A stretch of 53,837 bases of DNA. Source: Oligoflexia bacterium (GTDB lineage Bacteria; Bdellovibrionota; Bdellovibrionia; JABDDW01). Shown here one piece after another: positions 53,523 through 53,837 of the stretch; within the stretch, counting starts at the first letter, position 1; every line of letters starts with the position of its first letter. Below the pieces are notes generated by a model. That model was not told where the DNA came from and made no database searches. It saw only the letters and a program-made list of their open reading frames with translations. Made by a program: the position numbers and the translations under genes. The DNA is taken from NCBI GenBank assembly GCA_034439615.1, contig JAWXAT010000031.1, forward strand, positions 131,093-184,929. Reading direction: 5' to 3'.

Positions 53523-53837
53523 TTATGCCACCTTTTGTGCTGTGCCTACGTGGCGATTCGTAGCTTTAAGTCGTTCTCCAATTATACATGCGAGTGTTTT
53601 AAAAATCTCACATGCTATCTCAGGCTCTAGATTTGCTAGCCGATTAAGATCACTTCTAAAAAGTGCAAATGCCTGAGTTGGTGTAGTAGCGCGAGCTGAG
53701 GCTGATCTTGGAGTGTCATCAAGCAGTGCTAATTCACCTAAAAAATCACCAGCCTTAATTGTGGCAAGCTTTTGTGAAGCCGCGCGATCACTTGAGGTTT
53801 CAACAACGACTTCTCCACGCATGATGATGAAAAGTGC
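53523..53837 (-). CDS. Cyclic-nucleotide-binding-domain protein (5' end outside window)
   Basis: The frame is open to the right edge, so only the C-terminal 104 residues are seen. ALFIIMRGEVVVETSSD...LATIKAGDFLGELALLDDTPRSASARATTPTQAFALFRSDLNRLANLEP is a cNMP-binding barrel with the phosphate-binding cassette GELALLDDTPRSA. It ends with a helix and no helix-turn-helix follows, so it may be a stand-alone binding domain rather than a CRP-type regulator. The stop directly abuts the start of the AI-2E-family gene. Confidence 0.8.
   Translation of the reverse strand, partial: ALFIIMRGEVVVETSSDRAASQKLATIKAGDFLGELALLDDTPRSASARATTPTQAFALFRSDLNRLANLEPEIACEIFKTLACIIGERLKATNRHVGTAQKVA

Overview
The window is an AT-rich chromosomal segment of a Gram-negative, respiring bacterium, most likely a member of the Bdellovibrionota. 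Pointers are a stand-alone 64-residue histone-fold protein of the type described in Bdellovibrio bacteriovorus, many predicted outer-membrane or periplasmic proteins with signal peptides or lipoboxes, GatCAB-type amidotransferase, and the order rho-rpmE-DUF1385-prfA-prmC-murA. This placement is inference from gene content; no rRNA gene is present.

Layout. (1) 1-10288: membrane arm of respiratory complex I (nuoA, H, J, K, L, M, N), preceded by three genes that look like divergent antiporter-type subunits; nuoB-G and nuoI are not here. (2) 10456-16141: a SIMPL-domain protein, an outer-membrane barrel, the histone, a TPR protein and ligA. (3) 16319-23165: a long co-directional run gatC-gatA-gatB-AsmA-Ppx/GppA-DUF192. 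(4) 23217-27000: envelope genes (a TPR/RMD-like protein, a LysM lipoprotein with a C-terminal membrane helix, a PilZ protein, a lipoprotein). (5) 27290-33271: rho, rpmE, DUF1385, prfA, prmC, murA. (6) 33360-40586: a secreted protein, a HIT hydrolase, SelB, a large GYF_2/TPR membrane protein and serS.

(7) 40647-48773 is the accessory part. A tRNA-Ser(UGA) gene is followed by two tandem islands. The 16-base 3' end of the tRNA (CTCACCCTCTCCGCCA) recurs exactly at 46812-46827 and 48758-48773, and the 63 bases leading into each distal copy are 49/63 identical to each other. Island 1 (about 6.1 kb) carries remnants of a serine recombinase and a tyrosine integrase, a MarR regulator with a membrane protein, a frameshifted DUF3224 gene, a GC-rich stretch full of stem-loops, an alpha/beta hydrolase divergent from an HxlR regulator, a TfoX remnant, and a wHTH-nucleotidyltransferase/HEPN pair preceded by a perfect 42-bp palindrome. 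Island 2 (about 1.9 kb) carries an antitoxin-like XRE gene whose RelE-type toxin has lost its middle, plus small unknown genes. Neither island has an intact integrase, so both look immobile and decaying.

(8) 48866-53837: rsmG, a yheU-subtilase pair, an outer-membrane protein, a 63-residue unknown protein, an AI-2E/PerM-type membrane protein and a truncated cyclic-nucleotide-binding protein.

Together the core genes serve energy conversion, tRNA-dependent amidation, translation termination and envelope building. The tRNA-Ser locus is a repeatedly used integration site. All functions are read from motifs and family knowledge; no searches or folding programs were run.
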